Below, one piece after another: positions 17,114-25,459 of a stretch of 64,000 bases of DNA; position 1 is the stretch's first letter; every line of letters starts with the position of its first letter. Under the pieces are notes generated by a model. It searched no databases, was not told the DNA's origin, and saw only the letters and a program-made list of their open reading frames with translations. Both the position numbers and the translations under genes were made by a program. The DNA is from Anaerococcus sp. Marseille-Q5996 (GTDB taxonomy: Bacteria; Bacillota; Clostridia; Tissierellales; Peptoniphilaceae), in NCBI RefSeq assembly GCF_946893725.1, contig NZ_CAMPPE010000001.1, positions 124,001-188,000 of the forward strand. The letters run 5' to 3'.

Positions 17114-17842
17114 ATGGCAAGACTAAAAGTAACGCCAACTAGGATGAATCTTAACACCTTAAAAGAAAGGCTTGGCACAAGTAAACGTGGATATAAATTA
17201 TTAAAAGACAAGCAAGATGAGCTTATGCGTCAATTTATGATTTTAATCCGCCAAAACAAAACATTAAGAGAAGAAGTAGAAAAAGAACTATCTGATTCTT
17301 TTTCTGATTTTCTTATTGCAAGTGCCTTTATGAGCCCAGAATCAATGGAAGCAGCAGTTAGCTTTCCTACACAAAAAGTTGGTGTTGATATAGGTGTTAA
17401 AAATGTCATGAGTGTTAGGATTCCACAAATGGAATTTAAGGTAGATCAAAATGAAGATGCAAGCATGTATTCTTATGGTTATGCAGAAACATCAGCAGGA
17501 CTAGACCAAGCAATTGCAGGGCTAAATGATGTTATGGAAAAACTATTAGAGCTTGCAGAACTAGAAAAAACAACCCAGCTAATGGCAGATGAAATTGAAT
17601 CTACACGTAGACGTGTAAATGCTCTAGAATACCGTACTATCCCAGACTTGGAAGAAACTATTAAGTATATTAGAGCAAAACTAGAAGAAAACGAAAGAGC
17701 AACTATCGCAAGACTGATGAAAGTTAAAGATATAATCTCAGATCCAGACGTGACAGATACCATTGCTGAACCAGGATTTAGAGAAAATCAAGAAGGACTT
17801 AATCCATCAGGCGATAGCAGACCGACTTTATCTAAGGAGTAA
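17114..17842 (+). CDS. ntpD: V-type ATPase subunit D (central rotor shaft)
   Basis: A 242-residue antiparallel coiled coil that rotates inside the A3B3 head. The family N-terminus MARLKVTPTRMNL and the C-terminal RRRVNALEYRTIPDLEET are both clear. The ATG at 17114 is used: the GTG at 17105 forms part of the ribosome site (AGGTGAT). It is slightly longer than the usual 200-210 residues because of a C-terminal Pro/Ser-rich tail. Last gene of the operon; the H and J genes found after it in Enterococcus are absent. Confidence 0.94.
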   Translation: MARLKVTPTRMNLNTLKERLGTSKRGYKLLKDKQDELMRQFMILIRQNKTLREEVEKELSDSFSDFLIASAFMSPESMEAAVSFPTQKVGVDIGVKNVMSVRIPQMEFKVDQNEDASMYSYGYAETSAGLDQAIAGLNDVMEKLLELAELEKTTQLMADEIESTRRRVNALEYRTIPDLEETIKYIRAKLEENERATIARLMKVKDIISDPDVTDTIAEPGFRENQEGLNPSGDSRPTLSKE

Positions 17843-17960
17843 GGATTACTTTAGTATAAAAATGTAATTTTGCTAGCTATTTTAATTAATAAATACTATC
17901 GTAGTTGCTACAAATACTAAACACATTTTCCTTAATGCAGAAAAGTTAAAAGAATTGGAA

Positions 17961-17988
17961 GAAGAGGACCCAGGGTCTTCTTTTTTTT
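17961..17988 (+). terminator. Rho-independent terminator of the V-ATPase operon
   Basis: AGAGGACCC and GGGTCTTCT pair (one G-T) around a single A, followed by a T-run of eight. It lies about 120 bp after the ntpD stop; the bases between hold no gene I can see. The rest of the gap to the next gene is AT-rich with several possible -10 elements (for example TATAAT at 18051) but no convincing -35. Confidence 0.85.
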
Positions 17989-18138
17989 GCCTATAATTTT
18001 AAATTTCAAAAATAGCTGGTAAAATCACTTTTATATATGAAAAAAATAAGTATAATCTAAAACATACGTTAAAATACTTGAGTTTTATTATATAAAGTGC
18101 GTTTTTATAAATATTTAAAACTCATAGAGAGGTTTTTC

Positions 18139-19743
18139 ATGGATAGCAAAAAATTTAAACCAGCCCTTGGGGTCGCAATTTTGTCTTTGGGGCTTTCTTT
18201 ATACATTGCAGCAACAGGAAAAGCTACTGAGGCGAGTGTTTGGTCACTTTTTCCACCTTTAGTAGCTATTTTTGTGGCATTATTTACAAAAGAAGTTTTT
18301 TCATCTTTATTTTTAGGAATTGTTACAGGTGCTATTTTAGCATCAGGAGGCTCATTTGGAGTTTTTCTAGATAATTTAGTCCAGAAAGGATTTATTTCTT
18401 CTATTTCAGGAAGTTCAGGAATTTTTATATTTTTAGTAGTTCTTGGAATAATGGTTGTGCTTATAAATTATTCAGGGGGATCCAAGGCCTTTGGAGATTG
18501 GGCTAATTCAAGGATAAAAACTAGAAAAGGATCCCAGCTTGCTACATTTTGCTTGTGTATAATGCTATTTATTGATGATTACTTTAATTGTCTAACAAGT
18601 GGATCTGTTATGAAATCTATAACTGATTCTCACAAGGTATCAAGGGCGAAACTTGCTTATATAATAGATGCAACGGCAGCTCCTGTTTGTATGATAGCAC
18701 CTATTTCTTCATGGGCTGCTGCTGTATCAGGATATGCTGAAAATAGTCATATGTCAGGTATAGAGTTATTTATAAGAGCCATTCCTTTTAACTTTTATTC
18801 TCTTTTGACCTTGGTTTTTGTAATAAATATTATAGTTTTTGATAATGATTTTGGGCCAATGAAAAAATATGAACAAAGGGCTATAAATGAGGGATATTTA
18901 GGTATTAGAAAAGATACTTCTATTGTTGATTCAGATCAAAACTTACATGGATCTGTAATTGACTTAGTTTTTCCTGTATTAGTTCTGATTATCTCTTGTG
19001 TTGTTAGCTTAATTAATGTAGGCGGATTTTTTGATATACAAAGTCCTTTTTATCATGATTTTGTAAATGCTTTTGCCAATACAGATTCATCAGTAGCCCT
19101 TGCCATGGGATCTATTATTGCCCTAATAATTACTATAATATTTTTTGTAGCAAAAAAGGCCTTAACATTTGAAAAATCTATGGATGCTATTTCTGAAGGA
19201 TTTTCTTCAATGGTAGCGGCTATTTTGATTTTGACCATGGCTACAAGTTTAAAAAATATATCAAACGACCTATTGGGCTCAACCCAATATGTAGGTGGAC
19301 TTATGGAAAATGTAGCAGGAAGTTTAAATTCATTCTTGCCAGTTGTAATTTTTATAGTTGCAATATTTCTTGCCTTTGCTACAGGAACAAGCTGGGGGAC
19401 TTTTGGAATTTTGATACCAATTGTGGTATCTATGTTTGAGCCAACAAATCCAATATTTTTTATAGGATTATCAGCTACTCTTTCAGGAGCAGTTTGTGGA
19501 GATCACCTATCTCCAATATCTGATACAACTATAATGTCATCTACAGGGGCAGGATGTATTCATATTGATCATGTTAAAACTCAGTTACCATATGGTATGA
19601 GTGTTGCAGCCATATCCGCAATAGCATATATCATAGCAGGATTTACTCATTCAGCTATTATTTCCTTATCTTTTGGAGTGATAGTAATTTTTGCCTTGAT
19701 GTATGTATTAAAATTAAAAAATAAAAAAGAGCTCAGCTTATAA
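18139..19743 (+). CDS. Na+/H+ antiporter, NhaC family
   Basis: A 534-residue polytopic transporter (about 11-12 TM helices) of the NhaC superfamily. The family-type segments IDDYFNCLTSGSVM, DATAAPVCMIAPISSW and GTSWGTFGILIPI are visible, as is the late CGDHLSPISDTTIMSS. The start is the ATG at 18139 with GAGAGG upstream; an upstream GTG would add an unlikely charged extension. It follows the predicted Na+ V-ATPase as a separate transcription unit, so both may serve the same sodium cycle. Some NhaC relatives exchange other substrates (for example malate/lactate with Na+), so specificity is not certain. Confidence 0.85.
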   Translation: MDSKKFKPALGVAILSLGLSLYIAATGKATEASVWSLFPPLVAIFVALFTKEVFSSLFLGIVTGAILASGGSFGVFLDNLVQKGFISSISGSSGIFIFLVVLGIMVVLINYSGGSKAFGDWANSRIKTRKGSQLATFCLCIMLFIDDYFNCLTSGSVMKSITDSHKVSRAKLAYIIDATAAPVCMIAPISSWAAAVSGYAENSHMSGIELFIRAIPFNFYSLLTLVFVINIIVFDNDFGPMKKYEQRAINEGYLGIRKDTSIVDSDQNLHGSVIDLVFPVLVLIISCVVSLINVGGFFDIQSPFYHDFVNAFANTDSSVALAMGSIIALIITIIFFVAKKALTFEKSMDAISEGFSSMVAAILILTMATSLKNISNDLLGSTQYVGGLMENVAGSLNSFLPVVIFIVAIFLAFATGTSWGTFGILIPIVVSMFEPTNPIFFIGLSATLSGAVCGDHLSPISDTTIMSSTGAGCIHIDHVKTQLPYGMSVAAISAIAYIIAGFTHSAIISLSFGVIVIFALMYVLKLKNKKELSL

Positions 19744-19765
19744 AGGGAGTTGAACTCTTTTTTTT
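19723..19765 (+). terminator. Rho-independent terminator after the antiporter
   Basis: AAAGAGCTCAGCT, inside the 3' end of the coding region, pairs with AGTTGAACTCTTT with one mismatch and one G-T pair; a run of about eight T follows. The coding sequence therefore supplies the 5' arm. Confidence 0.85.
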
Positions 19766-19778
19766 GTACATAATTGCT

Positions 19779-19807
19779 TTGACAATAGCTAAAATAATGT
19801 ATATAGT
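19779..19807 (+). promoter_or_regulatory. Promoter of the CorC-like gene
   Basis: TTGACA (19779-19784), 17-bp spacer, TATAGT (19802-19807): near-consensus housekeeping promoter 36 bp before the ATG. Confidence 0.8.
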
Positions 19808-19842
19808 CATATTTAGATAAAGAAAGAACGGAGAAAATACAA

Positions 19843-21204
19843 ATGGACCAAGGGCCCTATTTTAGTTTACAAAATGTAATTACAATAGCAATATTAATAA
19901 TCCTAAATGCTGTAATAATTGCAATTCATACTGGACTTATTTCCCTCAATATTGAAAAGCTTAAAGAACTAGAAGAAGAGGGAGACAGTAAAGCTAAATC
20001 ACTTTTAAAAATAATAAGCGATCAGGATAGGCTAAATCAATCCTTTGAAATGATAGACTTATTTTTGACCTTGCTAATAGTTACTTTTTTTGTAAGACGC
20101 ATCAGAATTGCGGTAAGTGATGCTACAATATTTGGCCAAAACTTTAGCACAAACACATATATATTTCTATCACTTATACTATTTGTCACAATAAAAATAA
20201 TTTTTATAGACAAAATTCCAAAAAGAATTGGAGTTAGAAATCCGATGGACCTAGCAATGAATACGATATTTGTATCTCGTATCATCCTTGCAATAACCAA
20301 TCCATTTGTAAAATTCACTCGTTTTGTAACAAATTTATTTATGAAAATCTTTGGCATAGAGGCCAAGGGCATCGAAAAAGCAGTTACCAGCGAGCAAATC
20401 AAATCCATTGTCCAAGTAGGAGAAAATCAAGGAATCATTCGCCCTATGGAATCAAAAATGATCCACTCTATTATGGGATTTGATGACTTGATTGCTGAAG
20501 AAATAATGACAGCAAGAACTGATGTTTTTATGATAGACATAAATGATGAAGATAGAACTTGGCTAGATGAATTTACAAAAATAAAACACTCCCGAATCCC
20601 AGTTTACGAAGACGAAGTAGATAATATATTAGGAATTCTTTATACCAAGGACTACCTACTAGAAGCAACCAGGGTTGGGATAAAAAATGTCCATGTCAAA
20701 AGCCTGATAAAACCTGCCTACTACGCACCAGATAAGATTGAAACTGATAAATTATTTGCCGATATGCAGATAAAACATATTCATATGGCAGTCTTAATCG
20801 ACGAATATGGAGGATTTGCAGGAGTAGTAACAATCGATGACCTCCTAGAAGAAATCGTAGGAGATTTAGATGAAGGAGCTAATCTTTCAAGCGAATTTAG
20901 AGAAAATCGCAAGGGAGTGTATGTTGTAAAAGCTTCCATGAATATCAAAGACCTAAACGAAAAAATCCCTATCGAAATAGATGAAGATAACGAAAACTTT
21001 GATTCACTGGGCGGATTTATAATAGATAAACTAGGCTACATCCCAGAAGAAGGAGCAAACGAAACAATAATCTACAACGGCTACGAAATAAAAATCCTCT
21101 ATATCGAGGATAATAGGATAAAGGCATGTAGGATTAGAAAACTAAAAGATCAACCAAACACCAAAGACAATGAAGTAGATACTAAAGAAAATCCAGAAAA
21201 TTAA
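19843..21204 (+). CDS. CNNM/CorC-family membrane protein with CBS domains
   Basis: A 453-residue protein with the hemolysin-C/CorC architecture. Residues 1-185 hold the DUF21 (CNNM) TM domain; about 205-325 form a CBS pair (EEIMTARTDVFMID, then HMAVLIDEYGGFAGVVTIDDLLEEIVGD is represented by IDEYGGFAGVVT and DDLLEEIVGD); about 340-430 form the C-terminal CorC_HlyC domain. Bacterial homologues export or regulate Mg2+ (and Co2+), with nucleotide sensing in the CBS pair. It has its own near-consensus promoter and a terminator, so it is a single-gene unit. Older 'hemolysin' names are not supported functionally. Confidence 0.88.
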   Translation: MDQGPYFSLQNVITIAILIILNAVIIAIHTGLISLNIEKLKELEEEGDSKAKSLLKIISDQDRLNQSFEMIDLFLTLLIVTFFVRRIRIAVSDATIFGQNFSTNTYIFLSLILFVTIKIIFIDKIPKRIGVRNPMDLAMNTIFVSRIILAITNPFVKFTRFVTNLFMKIFGIEAKGIEKAVTSEQIKSIVQVGENQGIIRPMESKMIHSIMGFDDLIAEEIMTARTDVFMIDINDEDRTWLDEFTKIKHSRIPVYEDEVDNILGILYTKDYLLEATRVGIKNVHVKSLIKPAYYAPDKIETDKLFADMQIKHIHMAVLIDEYGGFAGVVTIDDLLEEIVGDLDEGANLSSEFRENRKGVYVVKASMNIKDLNEKIPIEIDEDNENFDSLGGFIIDKLGYIPEEGANETIIYNGYEIKILYIEDNRIKACRIRKLKDQPNTKDNEVDTKENPEN

Positions 21205-21229
21205 AATCACCCATAATGGGTGATTTTTT
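21203..21229 (+). terminator. Bidirectional terminator between convergent genes
   Basis: AATCACCC and GGGTGATT around a short ATAAT loop with A-run upstream and T-run downstream, so it can stop transcription from both the CorC-like gene and the convergent oxidoreductase gene. Confidence 0.88.
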
Positions 21230-21308
21230 GTATATCAATATAAAAATTTTAAAAAGATAAACTGACTCCAAAAATTGATAAATTTACAATTTCGAAATTC
21301 TAAAAACT

Positions 21309-21350
21309 ACAAACTCGCATGTGCTCAAACAACGCAATTTTTTGCGAACA
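21309..21350. repeat. Possible dispersed intergenic element
   Basis: The gap between the two convergent genes contains an AACTCGCATGTGCTCAAAC segment followed by CGCAA-tttt-TTGCG, noticeably more GC-rich and structured than the flanking A/T tracts. It resembles intergenic repeats with a CTCGC...GCTCAAAC core that I recall from other clostridial genomes; no second copy was spotted in this window, so this is tentative. Confidence 0.3.
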
Positions 21351-21393
21351 GAAGATTTTTAAAATTTTATTTTGTCTTAATGTAGATACATTC

Positions 21394-23064
21394 TTACTCG
21401 TCTCCCTCACAAAGCATGCCGAGTTTGAAATACTCATCATACTTTCTAAAGTACAGCAAGCCACCATCTAACATATAGATATTTTCAAATCCTAGATTAT
21501 TTAGCATCTTTATCATATTTGAACTTTGTACTCCTGTTTCATCGTAAAATAAAACTTTTTTGTCTTTTGGGATTTTCTCATAGTCCTCTCTTAGCTTTTT
21601 GCCCTCAATTAGCCTTGCTCCCTTGATGTGACATTCGTCATATGCTGCTTGGTTGCGGATGTCAACAATGTCATATTCGTCTTTTGTATTGCAAAAATCA
21701 GAAAACTTTACATGTGGGAGGCGACCCTTGCAAATATTAATGGCTTGGCTTGCAATTACGTTATTTATATCCTCAGTTGTGGAATAGTAAGGTTGGTAGC
21801 CTAATTCTAGATTGTACAAATCAGAAATTGTTCCGCCCATTTTTATCAGTGTGCCAATCACATCTATTCTTTTATCCACTACACCCCTTCCTAGGGCTTG
21901 GGCCCCATATATTTTGCCACTTTTCTTTTCAAAAAGTAATTTCATATAGACCATTTCTGAGCTTGGCATAATGCCGACCTTATCAGAATGAGAAATCAAT
22001 GTAACATCATAATCATAGCCTAGTTTTTGGAGTGATTTTTCATTTAGACCAGTCATGCCAATATTTAAATCAAAAGATTTTATCAAAAATGTGCCTATAT
22101 ATTTGAGCGGCTCGTCATCATTTCCTAGCAAATGATTTGCTAAAAATTTCGCTTGCCTATGGGCTGGCCATGCTAGCTTTAGATTTTGCTTTTCATTGCT
22201 TATAAAATTTATAATATCAATGGCATCACCAATGGCATAAATATTTGGATCGGTGGTTTGATAGTTGTCATTAGTTACAATGGAGCCTTTTTCTGTGATT
22301 TGCAAACCTGCGTCTACTGCTAATTTGTTGTTTGCAGCCATACCAAGGGCCAAAATCACCATATCAGCCTTAACTTTTTTGCCAGAAGCAAAAACTACTT
22401 CATCATCACGGATTTCTACTAATTCTTTTTCGCGGATGATATTTACTCCATTTTCCCTAATATTTTCATCAATGAAGGCTGTCAGTTCATCATCTATCAT
22501 AGATAGAATTTTGCTGCGGGCAAAGATAGAAACATTGGTATCTTCTAGTTCCTTTAAGGCATGGGCTGCTTCTACTGCTATAAATCCACCACCAGCTACC
22601 AAGATATTTTTTGCATCATGGTCTTCATAATAGGCCCTGATATTTTCTACATCCATAACATTACGGATGGTAAAAACATGGTCTTTGTCAGTTCCTTTTA
22701 TGGATTTTGGAATGTTTGGATGGGCGCCGGGCGCTAGAACTAGATAGTCATAAGTTTCATTAAATTCTTCACCACATCTCTTATCTAAAACTGTGACATA
22801 TTTTTCCTCACGGTTGATGGATATTACTTCGTGGTAGTTGTAAGCATCGATATTATAACCTTTTTTAAACTTATCACTGTCCCTATGGACTAAAAGTCTG
22901 CTATCTTTAATTTCGTATGATAAGTAATAAGGAAGTTCGCAGTTTCCAAAACTCATGTCCCTATCTTTTTCAAACATTACTATTTCAACGTTTTCATCCA
23001 AGCGGCGCAGGGATGCTGCAAATGTGGCACCAGCCGCTACCGCTCCTACTATTACTACTTTCAT
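21394..23064 (-). CDS. CoA-disulfide reductase-like FAD/NAD(P)H oxidoreductase with degenerate rhodanese domain
   Basis: A 556-residue flavoprotein of the CoADR/NADH-oxidase branch. Residues 1-35 hold the FAD-binding dinucleotide fold (VVIVGAVAAGA); Cys42 in FGNCELPYY matches the single redox cysteine that forms Cys-S-S-CoA in this family. About 150-260 bind NAD(P)H; YAIGDAIDI is the second FAD motif; 330-445 form the dimer domain; 450-550 resemble a rhodanese domain as in CoADR-RHD fusions. In the rhodanese active loop, Y-C-x-x-G-x-R is replaced by FYDETGVQ, with Asp508 in place of cysteine, so sulfur transfer by this domain is unlikely. AAAGGA precedes the ATG. Role: thiol or polysulfide/CoA redox balance, or oxygen defence. 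Confidence 0.87.
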   Translation of the reverse strand: MKVVIVGAVAAGATFAASLRRLDENVEIVMFEKDRDMSFGNCELPYYLSYEIKDSRLLVHRDSDKFKKGYNIDAYNYHEVISINREEKYVTVLDKRCGEEFNETYDYLVLAPGAHPNIPKSIKGTDKDHVFTIRNVMDVENIRAYYEDHDAKNILVAGGGFIAVEAAHALKELEDTNVSIFARSKILSMIDDELTAFIDENIRENGVNIIREKELVEIRDDEVVFASGKKVKADMVILALGMAANNKLAVDAGLQITEKGSIVTNDNYQTTDPNIYAIGDAIDIINFISNEKQNLKLAWPAHRQAKFLANHLLGNDDEPLKYIGTFLIKSFDLNIGMTGLNEKSLQKLGYDYDVTLISHSDKVGIMPSSEMVYMKLLFEKKSGKIYGAQALGRGVVDKRIDVIGTLIKMGGTISDLYNLELGYQPYYSTTEDINNVIASQAINICKGRLPHVKFSDFCNTKDEYDIVDIRNQAAYDECHIKGARLIEGKKLREDYEKIPKDKKVLFYDETGVQSSNMIKMLNNLGFENIYMLDGGLLYFRKYDEYFKLGMLCEGDE

Positions 23065-23125
23065 ATGTACATCCTTTGCTTTTTTCTATTTCCCAAGACT
23101 TTTTAAATATTTACCCAAATTCCAT

Positions 23126-23153
23126 TTGCAAAAATAATTTATCGTGGTAAACT
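23126..23153 (+). promoter_or_regulatory. Promoter of the thrS T-box transcript
   Basis: TTGCAA (23126-23131), 16-bp spacer, TAAACT (23148-23153) with an extended TGG before it. It lies just upstream of the T-box leader and divergent to the oxidoreductase gene. Confidence 0.55.
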
Positions 23154-23164
23154 AAAAATATAAA

Positions 23165-23377
23165 TAATAACTATGACAGGAAAAGTAGTAATTATGAGTA
23201 TCCACAGAGAAAGGCCGTTGCTGAGAGGTCTTATACGAGTTTTTATGAAAAACCACCCTGGAGTTTTTTAAGAGATTAAAACGTTGGTCGCGTTAAGACT
23301 TTAAATGAGCACAAAATTAGGTGGAACCACGGAATCAACCCGTCCTTTTATCGGCAACGATAAGGGCGGTTTTTTTG
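23165..23377 (+). promoter_or_regulatory. T-box riboswitch (threonine) with terminator, controlling thrS
   Basis: A leader of about 210 nt. The T-box core AGGTGGAACCACGG lies at 23319-23332; its TGGA would pair with a UCCA tRNA 3' end. GAGAAAGG and GCTGAGAGG upstream fit stem I landmarks. ACC triplets (threonine codons) at 23252-23257 are the likely specifier. The terminator follows: CCGTCC...TTATCG pairs with CGATAA-GGGCGG, then seven T (to about 23377). Uncharged tRNA-Thr would stabilise the antiterminator and allow thrS expression. Confidence in a T-box is high; the exact specifier triplet is inferred. Confidence 0.92.
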
Positions 23378-23397
23378 TGGCAAAAAAAGGAGAAATT

Positions 23398-25320
23398 ATG
23401 ATTAAAATTACATTACCTGATAATTCGGTAAGAGAATATGAAGCTGGCGTAAGTGTTGGTGAGGTTACAAAAGATATTTCTGAAGGCCTTCACAGACAAG
23501 CTCTTGGAGCAGTTGTAAATGGTGTAACACGCGGATATATGGAGCCTATCAATGAAGATAGTGACTTTAGAGTTGTAAAATTTGATGATCCAGAAGGCAA
23601 AGAAATATTTTGGCATACATCTAGCCACCTTATGGCTGCAGCGATAGAGGCTTTATGGCCAGATACAAAATTTGCCATCGGACCAGCTATCAATGATGGT
23701 TTCTACTATGATATGGAACTAGACCACAGATTTGTTCCAGAAGATTTTGCAAAAATTGAGAAAAAAATGCTAGAAATAGCCAAAGCTGACCACAAAATGG
23801 AAAGAATCGAAATTTCCCGTGACGAGGCTTTAAAAATGTTTGAAGAAATGGGCCAAGATTACAAAATCGAACTAATCAATGACCTGCCAGAAGATGAGCT
23901 AATCACTCTTTACAAAATGGGAGATGCCTTTGTAGATCTTTGCCGTGGACCACACCTTGAATCTACAAAAAAAATCAAGGCAGTAAAATTAAAAACAATA
24001 GCTGGTGCATATTGGAGAGGTGATTCTGACCGTCAAATGCTTCAAAGACTTTATGGTATTTCATTTGAAAAAGCTAAGCAACTTGAAGAGTGGGAAGAAT
24101 TGCAAAAAGAAATCGAACGCCGTGACCACAGAAAAATTGGCCGTGAAATGGATTTATTTGCTTTCCATGAAGAAGGACCAGGATTCCCATTCTTCCATCC
24201 AAATGGCATGATTTTAATGAATGAACTTCTTGACTGGTGGAGAGGTGTTTTAGAAGAACGTGGATATGGTGAAATCAAAACTCCACTTATCATGAATGAA
24301 GAATTATGGCACAGATCAGGCCACTGGGACCATTACAAAGAAAATATGTACTTCACACAAATAGATGAAGAAGATTATGCAATCAAACCAATGAACTGCC
24401 CAGGATCAGTTTTAACATATGCATCAAACCAACACTCTTATAGAGACCTACCAATTAGACTTGCAGAATTTGGTCAAGTACACAGACACGAGCTATCAGG
24501 TACCCTACACGGGCTATTTAGAGTAAGAACATTTACCCAAGATGATGCCCACGTTTATTGTTTGCCAAGCCAAATCAAAGATGAAGTTTACAAAATGATA
24601 GACTTAGCGGACCTATTATACTCAACATTTGGTTTTAAATATTCACTAGAATTATCAACAAGACCAGATGACTTTATGGGAGATATAAAAGATTGGGACT
24701 TTGCAGAAGACCAACTTAAAGCAGCTCTAGAAGAACGTGGCATGGACTATGAACTAAACCCTGGTGATGGGGCATTTTATGGACCAAAAATCGACTTCCA
24801 TTTAGAAGATGCAGCTAAAAGAACATGGCAATGTGGTACTATCCAATTAGACTTCCAATTACCACAAAACTTTGATTTGACATACATTGATGAAAATGGG
24901 GAAAAACAAAGACCAGTTATGCTACACAGAGCATTATTAGGATCAGTAGAAAGATTTATCGGTGTACTTACAGAACACTTTGCAGGTAGATTCCCACTAT
25001 GGCTAAATCCTGAACAAGTAGTAATCATCCCAGTATCAGACAAATTCCTAGATACAGCTAACGATTTAAAATCAAAAATCAAAGACGCAGGCTTTAGAGT
25101 ATCAGTAGATGAAAGAAGCGAGGGTGTAGGATATAAAATCAGACAAGCCCAATTAATGCGTGCAAACTACATGCTAGTAGTTGGTGAAAAAGAAGAAGAA
25201 TCCAAACTACTAACAGTAAGAAATAGGGATGGAGAAGAAACTCCAGAAGTATCTGTTGAAACCTTTATCCAAAAATTAAGCGAAGAAAGAGACAACAAAG
25301 CAGTAAACCCTGCTTTCTAA
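23398..25320 (+). CDS. thrS: Threonyl-tRNA synthetase
   Basis: A 640-residue class II synthetase that charges tRNA-Thr. Order: TGS domain (1-62), editing domain (about 63-225) with HTSSH and CRGPH zinc/editing motifs, catalytic core (about 240-535) with MNCPGS cysteine and the RHELSGTLHGLFRVR motif 2 region, and the anticodon-binding domain (about 540-640). The start is the ATG at 23398 with AAGGAG upstream; the frame is open further upstream, but that stretch is the T-box terminator and would translate into nonsense. Length matches E. coli ThrRS almost exactly. Regulated by the T-box leader and ended by a strong terminator. Confidence 0.97.
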   Translation: MIKITLPDNSVREYEAGVSVGEVTKDISEGLHRQALGAVVNGVTRGYMEPINEDSDFRVVKFDDPEGKEIFWHTSSHLMAAAIEALWPDTKFAIGPAINDGFYYDMELDHRFVPEDFAKIEKKMLEIAKADHKMERIEISRDEALKMFEEMGQDYKIELINDLPEDELITLYKMGDAFVDLCRGPHLESTKKIKAVKLKTIAGAYWRGDSDRQMLQRLYGISFEKAKQLEEWEELQKEIERRDHRKIGREMDLFAFHEEGPGFPFFHPNGMILMNELLDWWRGVLEERGYGEIKTPLIMNEELWHRSGHWDHYKENMYFTQIDEEDYAIKPMNCPGSVLTYASNQHSYRDLPIRLAEFGQVHRHELSGTLHGLFRVRTFTQDDAHVYCLPSQIKDEVYKMIDLADLLYSTFGFKYSLELSTRPDDFMGDIKDWDFAEDQLKAALEERGMDYELNPGDGAFYGPKIDFHLEDAAKRTWQCGTIQLDFQLPQNFDLTYIDENGEKQRPVMLHRALLGSVERFIGVLTEHFAGRFPLWLNPEQVVIIPVSDKFLDTANDLKSKIKDAGFRVSVDERSEGVGYKIRQAQLMRANYMLVVGEKEEESKLLTVRNRDGEETPEVSVETFIQKLSEERDNKAVNPAF

Positions 25321-25339
25321 GCAAAGATATATAAAAATT

Positions 25340-25368
25340 AGCCTGGGAAAACATTCCTAGGCTTTTTT
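25340..25368 (+). terminator. Rho-independent terminator after thrS
   Basis: AGCCTGGGAA pairs with TTCCTAGGCT around an AACA loop; T-run follows. Confidence 0.88.
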
Positions 25369-25385
25369 GCTTTAGCAAGCCACTA

Positions 25386-25414
25386 TTGACAGAAAATTGC
25401 AAATCGGGTTTACT
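25386..25414 (+). promoter_or_regulatory. Promoter of the MATE exporter gene
   Basis: TTGACA (25386-25391), 17-bp spacer, TTTACT (25409-25414). The -35 is consensus and the -10 is weak. Confidence 0.55.
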
Positions 25415-25459
25415 GTATAGGCTTACATATAATTTATAATTATTTTATTGGGAGATTTT

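Noticed and set aside
23305-23397. N-terminal extension of thrS starting with MSTKLGG
   Set aside because: This stretch is the T-box core and terminator hairpin; the ATG at 23398 has the ribosome site and gives the normal ThrRS length.
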